From contig NZ_CP018632.1 of the NCBI RefSeq assembly GCF_002215215.1, positions 6,010,501 to 6,074,500 on the forward strand: DNA of 64,000 nt, given 5' to 3'. The position numbers and the translations under genes were made by a program. Numbering within the stretch: position 1 is the stretch's first letter; every line of letters starts with the position of its first letter. The stretch comes from Granulosicoccus antarcticus IMCC3135 (GTDB lineage Bacteria > Pseudomonadota > Gammaproteobacteria > Granulosicoccales > Granulosicoccaceae). The notes below the pieces were generated by a model. It was given only the letters and a program-made list of their open reading frames with translations. It was not told where the DNA came from and did no database searches. Positions 10,354-19,793 of this stretch are shown piece after piece.

Positions 10354-11757
10354 CTAGAAGTGGCGGACGTCGACGAAATGACCAGCAATAGCAGCCGCTG
10401 CGGCCATCGCAGGACTCACCAGGTGGGTACGACCGCCCTGACCTTGCCGACCTTCGAAGTTACGGTTGGAGGTGGATGCACAGCGCTCACCCGGCTCCAG
10501 GCGATCCGCATTCATGGCCAGACACATGGAACAGCCCGGCTCACGCCATTCAAAACCTGCATCCAGAAACAATTTGTCCAGCCCTTCTTCTTCGGCCTGC
10601 TGTTTTACAAGACCGGAACCTGGCACCACCAAGGCCTGCTTGACCGTGTCTGCCACCTTTCGATCCTTGATGACAGCTGCTGCTGCCCGCAGATCTTCGA
10701 TGCGCGAGTTGGTGCATGAACCGATGAAGATGCGATCCAGCTGGATGTCAGTGACAGGTGTCGAGGCCTGCAGATCCATGTATTCCAGAGCGCGTTCGAA
10801 GCCTTCGCGCTTGCCCGCATTTTCATCTGCGGCAGGGTCTGGCACAAAGCCATTGATGGAGGTAACCATTTCAGGGGATGTCCCCCAGGACACTTGCGGC
10901 TCGATTTGTGTGGCATCCAGATGCACCACTTCATCAAAAACGGCATCATCATCGCTTTTCAGATCCTGCCAGGCGGCAACAGCCTGGTCCCAAACGTCTG
11001 CTTTGGGCGCGAATGGGCGACCTTTCAGGTAGTCGATGGTGGTTTGATCAACAGCGATCATGCCTGCGCGTGCGCCTGCTTCAATGGCCATATTGCAGAC
11101 ACTCATGCGACCTTCCATGGACAAGGCTCGAATGGCCTCGCCACCGAACTCCAGAGTACAGCCGTTACCACCAGCGGTACCAATCTTGCCGATGATGGCG
11201 AGCACGATGTCTTTCGCTGTAACGCCCGGGCCCACTTCGCCGTCAACGCTGATCAGCATGTTGCGCGATTTATTCTGTAAAACCGTCTGTGTGGCCATGA
11301 CATGCTCCACCTCAGAGGTACCGATACCGAATGCCAGAGCACCGAATGCACCATGTGTGGAGGTGTGAGAATCCCCACAAACCACAGTCATACCTGGCAA
11401 CGTGGCGCCCTGTTCAGGCCCGATGACATGCACGATGCCTTGTCGCAGGTCGTTCATCTTGAATTCGACGAGGCCGAAAGTCTCGCAGTTTTCGTCCAGC
11501 GTATCCACCTGCAGTCGCGAAATGGGATCAGCGATGCCATTGGCACGATCGGTCGTAGGCACATTGTGATCTGCCACCGCCAGCATGGAGCTGGTACGCC
11601 AGGGCTTGCGTCCGGCCATTTTCAGGCCTTCAAAAGCCTGTGGGGAGGTCACTTCGTGCACCAGATGCCTGTCTATATAGAGCAGATAGGTGTCTCCTTC
11701 CTCTTTGTGGACGACGTGGGCGTCCCACACTTTGTCATACAAGGTCTTGCCAGCCAT
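10354..11757 (-). CDS. leuC: 3-isopropylmalate dehydratase large subunit
   Basis: Aconitase-family [4Fe-4S] enzyme that isomerises 2- to 3-isopropylmalate with LeuD. Its 467 residues show the cluster cysteines in [14 protein letters not shown] and in GCSMCLAMN, plus [21 protein letters not shown]. First gene of the leucine-to-tryptophan block; the start ATG 11757 faces a divergent LysR regulator across 110 bp, so regulation by that LysR is plausible. Confidence 0.97.
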   Translation of the reverse strand: MAGKTLYDKVWDAHVVHKEEGDTYLLYIDRHLVHEVTSPQAFEGLKMAGRKPWRTSSMLAVADHNVPTTDRANGIADPISRLQVDTLDENCETFGLVEFKMNDLRQGIVHVIGPEQGATLPGMTVVCGDSHTSTHGAFGALAFGIGTSEVEHVMATQTVLQNKSRNMLISVDGEVGPGVTAKDIVLAIIGKIGTAGGNGCTLEFGGEAIRALSMEGRMSVCNMAIEAGARAGMIAVDQTTIDYLKGRPFAPKADVWDQAVAAWQDLKSDDDAVFDEVVHLDATQIEPQVSWGTSPEMVTSINGFVPDPAADENAGKREGFERALEYMDLQASTPVTDIQLDRIFIGSCTNSRIEDLRAAAAVIKDRKVADTVKQALVVPGSGLVKQQAEEEGLDKLFLDAGFEWREPGCSMCLAMNADRLEPGERCASTSNRNFEGRQGQGGRTHLVSPAMAAAAAIAGHFVDVRHF

Positions 11758-11844
11758 CTGCCAATGCCCTCTTCATGGATGCTACGGGGATGTGGATTCT
11801 ATCGGCTACATTCAAATAACTCAAATGCATATTGATTATTCGTT

Positions 11845-11863
11845 GTATTCCATGTTGGAATAC
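11845..11863. promoter_or_regulatory. Perfect dyad in the leuC/LysR intergenic region (candidate LysR operator)
   Basis: Perfect inverted repeat GTATTCCA-TGT-TGGAATAC (8-bp arms, 3-nt centre) ending 4 bp before the LysR ATG at 11868. LysR-type regulators usually bind dyads in the intergenic region shared with a divergent target. The position over the regulator's own translation start fits autoregulation as well as leuC control. The sequence is seen directly; the operator role is inferred. Confidence 0.5.
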
Positions 11864-11867
11864 ATAG

Positions 11868-12743
11868 ATGGATTTCCCCTCTTTGAAAGCATTTGTCGCG
11901 GTAGCCGAGCTGGGCTCCTTCTCCCGTGCGTCAGAAGTATTATTCATGACGCAACCTGCGGTCAGTAAACGCATTGCTGCCCTGGAGGATGATCTGGGGG
12001 TGCTGCTGTTTGACCGCCTGGGTCGTCGCATCCAGTTAACCGAAGCGGGGCAAAAATTTCTGACCAGCGCCAAACGCATTCTGGCTGATATTGAAATCAG
12101 TCGCGATGAGGTGTTATCGCTAGGGGCTGAGGTAGGAGGACGCTTACGATTGGCGACCAGCCATCATGTGGGGATTCACCGGCTGCCACCAGTGTTGAAA
12201 GCCTTTACCCAGACCTACCCCGAGGTGGAGCTGGATTTATTGTTCATGGATTCTGAGCTAGCTTGCCACGAGGTGTTGAACGGGCATATTGAGCTGGCGG
12301 TGGTGACACTGCCTGATCAGCTGGAGAGTGCACTGCTCACCGAACTGGTGTGGCCCGATCCGTTGAGCATTGTGTGCGCCTCGGATCACCCATTGCGTGC
12401 TGATTTGGCAGCAGGCATTGAGGTGACACCAGCAATCCTGACGAACTACAACGCGGTACTGCCTGCCCGAGGCACAGTCACTCGAACTATTCTGCTGGAT
12501 GCTTTGCGACCGTTTGATGTGACGGTTGAGACCTCTCTGGAAACCAATTATCTGGAAACCATCAAGATGATGGTCTCCGTTGGACTCGGTTGGAGCGCCC
12601 TGCCGAGCAACATGATTGACGAGGGCATTGTGGATGTGCCGGTCACCGGGCTGAGTATGCAACGCAACCTGGGGGCCGTGTGTTTGCGCGGCAGAACGCT
12701 ATCGAGGGCGGCAACCGCCTTTATGGCGCTATTACGAGGCTGA
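11868..12743 (+). CDS. LysR-family transcriptional regulator divergent from leuC
   Basis: 291 residues: winged helix-turn-helix at ~1-60 (FVAVAELGSFSRASEVLFMTQPAVSKRIAALE) and a LysR effector-binding domain from ~88. Pseudomonads carry a LysR regulator at the same place divergent from leuC, so control of the leu operon by a pathway intermediate is a fair inference; the effector is not visible. Starts at ATG 11868. Its TGA abuts the convergent map stop with no base between, leaving no room for a separate terminator. Confidence 0.9.
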   Translation: MDFPSLKAFVAVAELGSFSRASEVLFMTQPAVSKRIAALEDDLGVLLFDRLGRRIQLTEAGQKFLTSAKRILADIEISRDEVLSLGAEVGGRLRLATSHHVGIHRLPPVLKAFTQTYPEVELDLLFMDSELACHEVLNGHIELAVVTLPDQLESALLTELVWPDPLSIVCASDHPLRADLAAGIEVTPAILTNYNAVLPARGTVTRTILLDALRPFDVTVETSLETNYLETIKMMVSVGLGWSALPSNMIDEGIVDVPVTGLSMQRNLGAVCLRGRTLSRAATAFMALLRG

Positions 12744-13490
12744 TTAGTGCTGCGTCAGCACGATAGGGTCACTTTTGGTGATAATCATGGTGTGCTCATA
12801 TTGCGCTGACAGGTTGCCGGGGGCACCTTTGAGCGTCCAGCCATCGGATGCTTCTGTGACTATACGAGTCTTGGTCGAGAAGAATGGCTCGATGGTAATG
12901 ACCATGCCTTCTTTCAGAACGCGCTTGTCGGCAGGGTCAAAGTAGCCAGCAATGCTGGTAGGCGACTCATGCAATGACCGGCCGATGCCATGGCTACTCA
13001 GGTTTTCAATCACTCTGAAGCCGTGTTTTTTAGCCGTGCGCTCGATAGCCGCACCAATCCCATTAATGGGCCGACCCGCACGAGCCTGTTTCATGGCCTG
13101 TTGCAGCGCCACCTGCGTGGCATGGCAAAGGCGTGTTTTCTGCGGGTTGGTAGGCGGAATGACACGGGTGCCGCCGGTATCAGAGAAAAAACCGCCCAGC
13201 TCAGCCGACACATCGACATTCAGCACATCACCAGGCTGTATGACACGACTGCCCGGAATACCGTGCGCAGCCTCTTCATTGATGCTGATGCAGGTATAAC
13301 CAGGAAAGTCATAAGTGAGCTTAGGAGCCGAATGCGCGCCCCGCTCCTCCAGCAACTTACCACCCAGGGTATCCAGCTCCAGCGTCGTCATTCCCGGTTC
13401 CGCCGCATCCAGCATTTCGTGCAGAACATAAGAGACGATGCTTCCAATAAGCTTGAGAGCGGCTATGTCGGTTTCGGATTCTACGGTCAT
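12744..13490 (-). CDS. map: Methionine aminopeptidase, type I
   Basis: Removes N-terminal methionine from nascent proteins. All five metal ligands are present in the 248 residues: D93 (NVDVSAE), D104 (FSDTGGT), H167 (SSHGIG), E201 (ITIEPFF) and E232 (YEHTMI), plus substrate-side H76 (EEAAHGIPG). No N-terminal zinc-finger extension. It is not beside rpsB-tsf as the E. coli housekeeping copy is, so it could be a second paralogue. Convergent with and directly abutting the LysR gene. Confidence 0.93.
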   Translation of the reverse strand: MTVESETDIAALKLIGSIVSYVLHEMLDAAEPGMTTLELDTLGGKLLEERGAHSAPKLTYDFPGYTCISINEEAAHGIPGSRVIQPGDVLNVDVSAELGGFFSDTGGTRVIPPTNPQKTRLCHATQVALQQAMKQARAGRPINGIGAAIERTAKKHGFRVIENLSSHGIGRSLHESPTSIAGYFDPADKRVLKEGMVITIEPFFSTKTRIVTEASDGWTLKGAPGNLSAQYEHTMIITKSDPIVLTQH

Positions 13491-13604
13491 GGCTGGCTGC
13501 GCTATGGGTCTAGAGTGGTCGTGTGTATTCTAGTGGATGTGGAGTAGATTGGCTGGGTGGGGGTTGCCTGAATGGGACTTGTGGCACCTGCCAGTTGATT
13601 GAAG

Positions 13605-14636
13605 CTAGAGGCCGCAGGAAGCAACCACCCAATTATAAATCGGAGTCATTTGCCTGATCTTCTCTTTGAGGTTTTTCTCAATATCACCATCCATACTCAC
13701 CGGTGTCCAGATTGTGAGGTGAGGAGAAATGTCCTTTTCAACACGTCGCCCATCAGATTTCAGAGTCACCGTCTGCCCCACTTTTCTTTTACGAAAATTG
13801 TTCTTTTCGTCAAGACAGGTCAATGCCTCTTTTAAGACGGCCCCCCAATGAGTAGAGTCCAGCTCTGCCAAGCGAACCTCTCCCCCACCCAAGAACTCTT
13901 CAACAATATCCAGCCTTGCAGCTCCTTGCCATGCATCGCGAGTAAAACGGATATGAACACTGTCCTTATCTTCCGCCAGAGCCTTCACCTGTTCAATATC
14001 AGGCTCTGAGAGAATAAAAGGGGAAATCAACCATTTTCCTGTTTTCTCACTGCCTTCCAGATTCACACCCAACTTGACTTCACCGGTTTCCGGAATGACG
14101 GCCAGGTTCCATTGAACCCCTTGATTCCCATCGCTCATTCCAAACATGGGTCTATTCAGCTGACCAAAAGGCCGACCCTTCACCTGTAACAAGGACGAAA
14201 ATTGTTGTAGTAACTCAGCATATTCAGAATCAATTTTCTTGAAGCTCGCCTTTTCCATTTTAGGCGACGGGGCAGAGTTGGGGCTTGTGGCTATAGATTC
14301 GTCTTTTAGCTCAGCTCTCGTTATTTCGCTCTGAGAGTCAAGAATTGAGATCATTGCTTGATAGGCATCATCGGCATTCAGACTAAAGAACTCACGCCCT
14401 TTCTGTCTAAGCGGAGACAACTTGGCGTGAATAAGGGACTCCAGTTTTCTACAATCATCAACTGTAACTGAATGAGCTACAGCCCAGATAAAATCACCGG
14501 TCGAACTTTTATTGATTTCTGAGCATCGCTTAGAAGGGGTTCGAGTCGTCATTCCGATTTTGCATACAGGCAGTTGTATGTCTTTCACTTCCAAAATATA
14601 TACATAACCGCTTGTGACGGCCTCAACACTATCCAT
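13605..14636 (-). CDS. GIY-YIG (T5orf172/MUG113-like) domain protein of unknown function
   Basis: 343 residues. The N-terminal ~100 resemble the T5orf172-type GIY-YIG nuclease fold: GYVYILEVKD (the GIY equivalent), VCKIGMTTRTPSKRCSEIN (the YIG/Arg region), and a later LESLIHAKLSP with a possible metal Glu. The remaining ~210 residues (from about 130) match no family I recognise; they look soluble and mixed alpha/beta, with several Trp-containing motifs (GVQWNLAVIPETGE, TRDAWQGAARLD, IYNWVVASCGL). Starts at ATG 14636. It stands alone, flanked by about 110 and 350 bp of non-coding DNA, more AT-rich than its neighbours, which hints at acquisition. DNA processing or defence is possible but unproven. 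Confidence 0.7.
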   Translation of the reverse strand: MDSVEAVTSGYVYILEVKDIQLPVCKIGMTTRTPSKRCSEINKSSTGDFIWAVAHSVTVDDCRKLESLIHAKLSPLRQKGREFFSLNADDAYQAMISILDSQSEITRAELKDESIATSPNSAPSPKMEKASFKKIDSEYAELLQQFSSLLQVKGRPFGQLNRPMFGMSDGNQGVQWNLAVIPETGEVKLGVNLEGSEKTGKWLISPFILSEPDIEQVKALAEDKDSVHIRFTRDAWQGAARLDIVEEFLGGGEVRLAELDSTHWGAVLKEALTCLDEKNNFRKRKVGQTVTLKSDGRRVEKDISPHLTIWTPVSMDGDIEKNLKEKIRQMTPIYNWVVASCGL

Positions 14637-14988
14637 TGATGGAATCCTTGTTTCTATTATTGTGGTTATCGAAACGATAAAAACAGCATCAACGGTATAT
14701 TAATATTCGATGTAGCGCGACACTGCAATTTATAGATAGTTTACGACCAAACCAGCCTGTACGTATGCAGAAAAAGCTACCAACCAATCGCATCAGGTTT
14801 TCATTTTTCCATACGATCATTTTCACTGTAAAAATTATATGGCATTCAGCCAGCAGTGAGAGGGATTTTTCGCTAAAGACGGAACCGAATTTTTCAGGTT
14901 CGGTGTATCACGGATGCGCGCAGACTTCAGAGCCTTCGCCTGCTACGAAGGACTGCGATCGCAAAGTGCTTACATCATTATCGGTCTT
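14637..14988. other. 352-bp intergenic region, no gene seen
   Basis: AT-rich non-coding stretch between the GIY-YIG gene's 5' end and the 3' end of the REC-GGDEF-EAL gene. It should hold the GIY-YIG promoter on its left side. A small hairpin ACCGAA-9 nt-TTCGGT lies at 14884-14904, 85 nt beyond the response-regulator stop; without a T-run it is only a weak terminator candidate. TGCGATCGCA at 14954-14963 is a perfect 10-bp palindrome of unknown meaning. Confidence 0.5.
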
Positions 14989-16830
14989 TCAAGCCTGCAG
15001 GCGATAGTCCGATTCGAGTAAGGTCTGAAACTCTGTGGCAATGACAGGTTTACTGCACAGATAGCCCTGATACTCTTCGCACTTGAGCAGCTGGATACGT
15101 TTGAGTTGTTCGGGGGTTTCTATACCCTCTGCCACCACACTCAACCCCAAGTCGTGAGCCAGGGAAATCATTGCCTTGACGATGGGTGCAGGACTGGAAT
15201 CTGACACTATCTCGCTGATAAAGGAGCGATCTATTTTTAGCTGATCCAGTGGAAATCGTTGCAGGTAACTCAGTGATGAATAGCCGGTGCCAAAATCATC
15301 AATGGATATCTTGGCACCCAGGTCATTGAGTTTTTGCAATTTGACTACGTTGGACTCGGCATTTTCCATGATCATGTTTTCTGTCAGTTCTATGATCAGA
15401 GACTCTGGCGGTAGCTCGCTGTCGTGCAAAGCGCTTTTGACCGTGCTGATAAAATCCGGCTCGTGCAGCTGCCTGATAGATACATTGACCGCAATCTTGA
15501 AGTCTTTGTACCCCATCAGCTGCCAGCGTCTTGCCTGAAAGCAGGATTCACGCAAAACCCACTCACCGATCGAGACGATCATGCCTGAGTCCTCCGCCAG
15601 AGGAATGAAGTTGACCGGTGAGATAAGCCCTAATTCCGGATGCAACCAGCGCACCAGAGCTTCAGCGCCAGCGATCTGATTGCTGGCCACGTGAACCTTG
15701 GGTTGATAGACCATGAAGATCTCGCCGTTATCTACCGCGGTTCTTAGTCCGTTTTCCAAACTCAACAACTCGCGAGCCTTGGCATCCATGAAGTCCGAAT
15801 AGATTGCAAAGGTCTTGTCGTTACGACGCTTGGCAAACAACATCGCGGTTTCCGCATTATTGATCAGCGTCTCCACGCTCAAGGTCTTGTCGCTTAACAA
15901 GGAGACTCCGACACTGATGCTCAGATAAATGGATTGACCGGATACAACATATGGGGTGTTAAGAGCATTGATCAGCGACTCGGTTAATGATGTCAGTATG
16001 TCACTAGGCGCCCCTTGCTCACTCAGCGGCAAGTACGCAACAAACCGATCCCCATCCAGTCGAGAAACGGTTGGTAGCGTGTCATCAGATACATCACTGG
16101 AAAACCAGGGCTGTTTGATCCCCTTTCGGTAACACTCAAGCACTGTATTGCTGAACAAGAGCAGCACTTCATCGCCTCGGGCAGGCCCGAGGGAATCGTT
16201 AATGGATTTGAAACGATTGATGTTAATCAGTATTAACGCCGAATTGGAGCTCTCAGCACGACAAGCTTCACATTTTTGCCGCAGCATTCGCGTGAACCAG
16301 GCCCTGTTAGGCAGATCAGTCAGAGGGTCAACCTCACTCATGCGCTTCTGCCAGGCCACCGCTGTCAGCGTGTTGCTCAAGCGCAAGGCCAGTTCGCTGG
16401 CATCGATCGGCTTGGCCAGAAAGTCGGTTGCCCCCAACTTAAGAGCTTTGAGCTTGGTCTGTGCATCATTGGCCGATGTCAGTACGATGACCGGTAGATA
16501 GCGTAGCGTTTCATCATCACGAATGGCGGTCAGAATGTCATAGCCAGAGACCTGCGGCATGACGATGTCCAGCAACAGCACATCGGGTAATTCCTCGCGA
16601 ATACGCTGTAGCGCCTGCGTTGAGTCACTTACGGAGACAAAACGCCGATAGCCCTCCTCCTCCAGATGTATCTGAAGAACCTCCATGTTTATCTCTTCAT
16701 CATCCACCATCATGATCTTGGCGTCATCAATGATGATGCGAGCCAGCTCATGTTGATCCATCACGCTCCCATCAGCCTGGGTCGCCATTGCCGGCTGATG
16801 CCTGTCATTTTTATTCAGGTCATTTCTCAT
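14989..16830 (-). CDS. Response regulator with REC, degenerate GGDEF and EAL domains (probable c-di-GMP phosphodiesterase)
   Basis: 613 residues. REC domain at ~35-155 with phospho-acceptor Asp (about D88, LLLDIVMPQ) and acidic MMVDDEE. GGDEF-like domain at ~165-345, whose signature is LDGDRF instead of GGDEF, so cyclase activity is doubtful. EAL domain at ~360-605 with an intact EAL (AEALVRW), NVSIRQ, ELTEN, DDFGTGYSS, KIDRSF and AEGIET, consistent with c-di-GMP hydrolysis to pGpG. The start is ATG 16830, which overlaps the kinase TGA (ATGA) and has AGAGGAAG 6 nt upstream; the frame runs on to a TTG at 16863, which I reject. It is the natural output partner of the upstream hybrid kinase. Last gene of the giant-protein operon. 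Confidence 0.92.
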   Translation of the reverse strand: MRNDLNKNDRHQPAMATQADGSVMDQHELARIIIDDAKIMMVDDEEINMEVLQIHLEEEGYRRFVSVSDSTQALQRIREELPDVLLLDIVMPQVSGYDILTAIRDDETLRYLPVIVLTSANDAQTKLKALKLGATDFLAKPIDASELALRLSNTLTAVAWQKRMSEVDPLTDLPNRAWFTRMLRQKCEACRAESSNSALILININRFKSINDSLGPARGDEVLLLFSNTVLECYRKGIKQPWFSSDVSDDTLPTVSRLDGDRFVAYLPLSEQGAPSDILTSLTESLINALNTPYVVSGQSIYLSISVGVSLLSDKTLSVETLINNAETAMLFAKRRNDKTFAIYSDFMDAKARELLSLENGLRTAVDNGEIFMVYQPKVHVASNQIAGAEALVRWLHPELGLISPVNFIPLAEDSGMIVSIGEWVLRESCFQARRWQLMGYKDFKIAVNVSIRQLHEPDFISTVKSALHDSELPPESLIIELTENMIMENAESNVVKLQKLNDLGAKISIDDFGTGYSSLSYLQRFPLDQLKIDRSFISEIVSDSSPAPIVKAMISLAHDLGLSVVAEGIETPEQLKRIQLLKCEEYQGYLCSKPVIATEFQTLLESDYRLQA

Positions 16831-19793
16831 GCCGACTTCCTCTGCGAAGTGGGATCGTTCCAACCCTGCAAAACTCGGTCAGAGTAAATCTGGATGGCGT
16901 CAATACTACTGCGTACTTTTTCAGCCGAGCCTGCCTTTGCGTCCTGCTCCAGCTCGGCCGCCAGTGCTGTAAAACCATCGAAGCCGACGCTGCCCCCCGA
17001 TCCTTTGAGCCAATGGGCAAGCTCTGCCACCTGATTCCAGTCTGCTTGTTCACAAGCAGACACGAGTAGGCTATTTTGTTCTTCAAGCTTTGTAACGAAG
17101 CGTTCGACAATGGAATGGAACCTGGGGTTTTGGTCTAACAATAAACTGATAACAGGGGTATCGACTGCAAGCGACTCACTACTTAAATGATCCGGTGTTT
17201 GTGTGACCTGCCCCTCATGGGAAGCCTTCTCTTTCTCCAATTCGATCCTTTTTAGTTCATCTGCGCACACTTGCCTGTTTGAATCATCAGATGGATCGGA
17301 TCGCAGCCGTTCTGACAAGGATTCAATCTGTGTGAGCAGCTCCATGGCCAGCTCCTTGTCATGATCCTTGGCCGATTGTTCCAGATCCTTGGCAGGTTCA
17401 TACAACTGATCAAACCCTACCGTACCTCCAGAGCCCTTTAGCCAGTGCGCCAGATCTGCCAGCTCCTGCCATCGTTGCGCCTGATGAGCATCTCGCATGG
17501 CCTGGAGCTGCGTTTTCAGCTTGCCCAGAAATCGCTCAACAATGGGCTTCATCTTGGGGTTTGAATTCACCAGAGAACTGAACAAATATTGGCATTCACT
17601 CACGGTTGCCGGTGCTGCGGTGCTCGATTGCTCCTGTACTATGGGCGTCTCAGCATCCTCTGTCGGACCTGGCTCTGACGGGCCTGCATGCTCGACACCT
17701 TTGAGTAGCTTTCCCAGCAATCTGGTGAGCTTATCCAGATCGATCGGCTTGGTTTGATAGTGTGAAAATCCGGCTTGTTTGATCTTCTCTTCATACCCTT
17801 TCATGGCATTCGCTGTCAAAGCCACCACCGGCACGGTCACGCCTTTGGCCCGTAGAGCTGCAACCGCTTGATAGCCATCCATCACAGGCATCTGAATATC
17901 CATCAGAATAGCTTCGAACTCTTGCGTATCCAGCAGATCTACCGCCTCGCGACCGTTCACAGCAAGTGTCACCTGCAACCCCAGATCCTTGAGTACCAGC
18001 GACAACAAGTCACGATTTTCCACCGCATCATCTACCACCAGAACCGATGCTGCCGGAAACACCCAATGCGACTCACCCATTTGAGTATCGATCGAATCGA
18101 TCATGCTCAGCAATTCGTCAGAGCCATATAGAGGCACGCCCGCAAGATCACCCGTGGGCATTGTTAATGTAAAGGTGGAGCCTTGCCCTGGCACGCTACT
18201 AACAGCAATACCTCCGCCCAGAGCTTCGGCAAAATTTCTGCTGATCGACAAGCCAAGCCCAGTACCACCAAAACGTCGATTGATTGAAGAATCAGCCTGC
18301 GTAAAAGCCTCGAATATCGAAGCCTGCTGCTCAGGTGTCATGCCAATTCCGGTGTCCGTGATAACCACCGTCATACTGTTGTCCACGGGGGTACAGGATA
18401 TCGCGATGCTTACACTACCCTGCTCGGTGAATTTGATCGCATTGCCCACCAGATTGGTCATGATCTGCCTCAGGCGCGCCGGATCCGATATGACCGTCTC
18501 AGGCAACTCAGTCAGTAACTCAAGCTTGAGCTCTACCTGCTTTTCAGCAGCTTTGACCTGCAACACCTTGATGACATCATGAGCAACCTGGCAAACATTT
18601 GCCGGTATGCTTTCAACCTCCATGGCACCACTTTCCACCTTGGACAGATCCAGAACATCATTGATCAACTCCAGCAGATGTTGACCACTGTCAGAGATTG
18701 TCTTCAGATGTTTTTGCTGTTCGTCTTTGCTCAGACTCATGCCGCGTTTGAGCACTTCTGTAAAACCCAGAATAGCTGTCATTGGAGTCCTGATTTCATG
18801 GCTCATGTTTGACAGAAACTCGCTTTTGGCCAGATTTGCCTCTTCGGCCTCGTGCATGGATTGGCGCAACAGCATCTCTTTTTCTTCCAGCAAGGTGACA
18901 TCATCCATACTGATCAAGACACCACCAACCCGTCCCTCAGCCCCGGTTACCGGTGAGCAGTTGACCAGAAATTTTCTGACCTGCCCGTCACTGTCGACAA
19001 ACCCTGTCATGGTATTACGCGTAGGCAATCCCAGATCGAGCGCCTGCTGCCAGGGAAACAAGGTTTTGTCATCACCGAGTATCTGCCAGCCAAGTCTGTT
19101 CGCCTGAACACCCAGCAACTTATCGGCACTTTGACCATTCAAGCTTGCAAAGGCCGAGTTGGCCAATACAATATTGCCTTGTCTATCAATGACGATCAAC
19201 GCCTCAGCAATCGTATCCAACGCGCTGCGCACTCGCCCCGGAACGGCCGATGACGGGTTGAGTTCTTTGAGCATTTTGCCCAGATAAAAGTAGATAGCTG
19301 GAAAGCACAACAGAGAAATAAAGCTCAACAAACCAAAAGGCGACTCGCGCCAGCGATCTATCAAGCTCTGTGTCCTTTGTTCGTCAAACTGAAACGTCAG
19401 TTCACCCCAAGGCCTGTTACCTCGCATCAGAGGAAACTGGAATGCATTCACAGCTTCATTAATAGGCACACCCAGCGTCACTGTCGATGAGTTCTGCTCG
19501 CGTTCGAGAACAATGGATGTCAAGGCAGCTTGACGATCAAGTACAAATTCCAGATGGTCTTTTATGTCTGGCAAACCGCCCCGCCTCAACAAAAGCGAGG
19601 TCGAAGAGGCGACTGACTCTGCCAAGGCTAACTGACCTTCTAGTACCGCCGAATTTCGATCGGGTACGAAGCCTGCAAAATTCGCCACCAGCACCATGGT
19701 TGTCATAACCGATACCAGACCAACGGTTATATGAAATCGCGCGGGCAGCCTGGGCCGTGCCTTGAACAGCGCCACTAATCGCGACATACTCAT
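16827..19793 (-). CDS. Membrane hybrid histidine kinase with receiver and two Hpt domains
   Basis: 988 residues. Helix at ~22-44, periplasmic stretch ~45-152, second helix ~153-172, PAS ~188-305, HisKA with H332 (SHEIRTPM), HATPase ~430-548 (NLVGNAIKFT, DTGIGM, GGTGLGLSIS), receiver ~583-698 with D632 (LMDIQMPVMDG), then two Hpt domains with H783 and H927, each in an AHWLKGSGG context. The phosphorelay would run His-Asp-His to the REC domain of the next gene. The ATG at 19793 overlaps the stop of the giant surface-protein gene, tying signal input and surface protein together. The periplasmic sensor part is short (~108 residues) and not a family I recognise. Confidence 0.93.
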   Translation of the reverse strand: MSMSRLVALFKARPRLPARFHITVGLVSVMTTMVLVANFAGFVPDRNSAVLEGQLALAESVASSTSLLLRRGGLPDIKDHLEFVLDRQAALTSIVLEREQNSSTVTLGVPINEAVNAFQFPLMRGNRPWGELTFQFDEQRTQSLIDRWRESPFGLLSFISLLCFPAIYFYLGKMLKELNPSSAVPGRVRSALDTIAEALIVIDRQGNIVLANSAFASLNGQSADKLLGVQANRLGWQILGDDKTLFPWQQALDLGLPTRNTMTGFVDSDGQVRKFLVNCSPVTGAEGRVGGVLISMDDVTLLEEKEMLLRQSMHEAEEANLAKSEFLSNMSHEIRTPMTAILGFTEVLKRGMSLSKDEQQKHLKTISDSGQHLLELINDVLDLSKVESGAMEVESIPANVCQVAHDVIKVLQVKAAEKQVELKLELLTELPETVISDPARLRQIMTNLVGNAIKFTEQGSVSIAISCTPVDNSMTVVITDTGIGMTPEQQASIFEAFTQADSSINRRFGGTGLGLSISRNFAEALGGGIAVSSVPGQGSTFTLTMPTGDLAGVPLYGSDELLSMIDSIDTQMGESHWVFPAASVLVVDDAVENRDLLSLVLKDLGLQVTLAVNGREAVDLLDTQEFEAILMDIQMPVMDGYQAVAALRAKGVTVPVVALTANAMKGYEEKIKQAGFSHYQTKPIDLDKLTRLLGKLLKGVEHAGPSEPGPTEDAETPIVQEQSSTAAPATVSECQYLFSSLVNSNPKMKPIVERFLGKLKTQLQAMRDAHQAQRWQELADLAHWLKGSGGTVGFDQLYEPAKDLEQSAKDHDKELAMELLTQIESLSERLRSDPSDDSNRQVCADELKRIELEKEKASHEGQVTQTPDHLSSESLAVDTPVISLLLDQNPRFHSIVERFVTKLEEQNSLLVSACEQADWNQVAELAHWLKGSGGSVGFDGFTALAAELEQDAKAGSAEKVRSSIDAIQIYSDRVLQGWNDPTSQRKSA

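Noticed and set aside
12744-12764. Search for a terminator between the abutting convergent LysR and map genes
   Set aside because: Stops touch with no intergenic base; no hairpin with a T-run is visible inside either 3' end.
14765-15007. 80-codon plus-strand open frame in the 352-bp intergenic region
   Set aside because: Overlaps the end of the response-regulator gene on the opposite strand, has no clear ribosome site and an unlikely composition.
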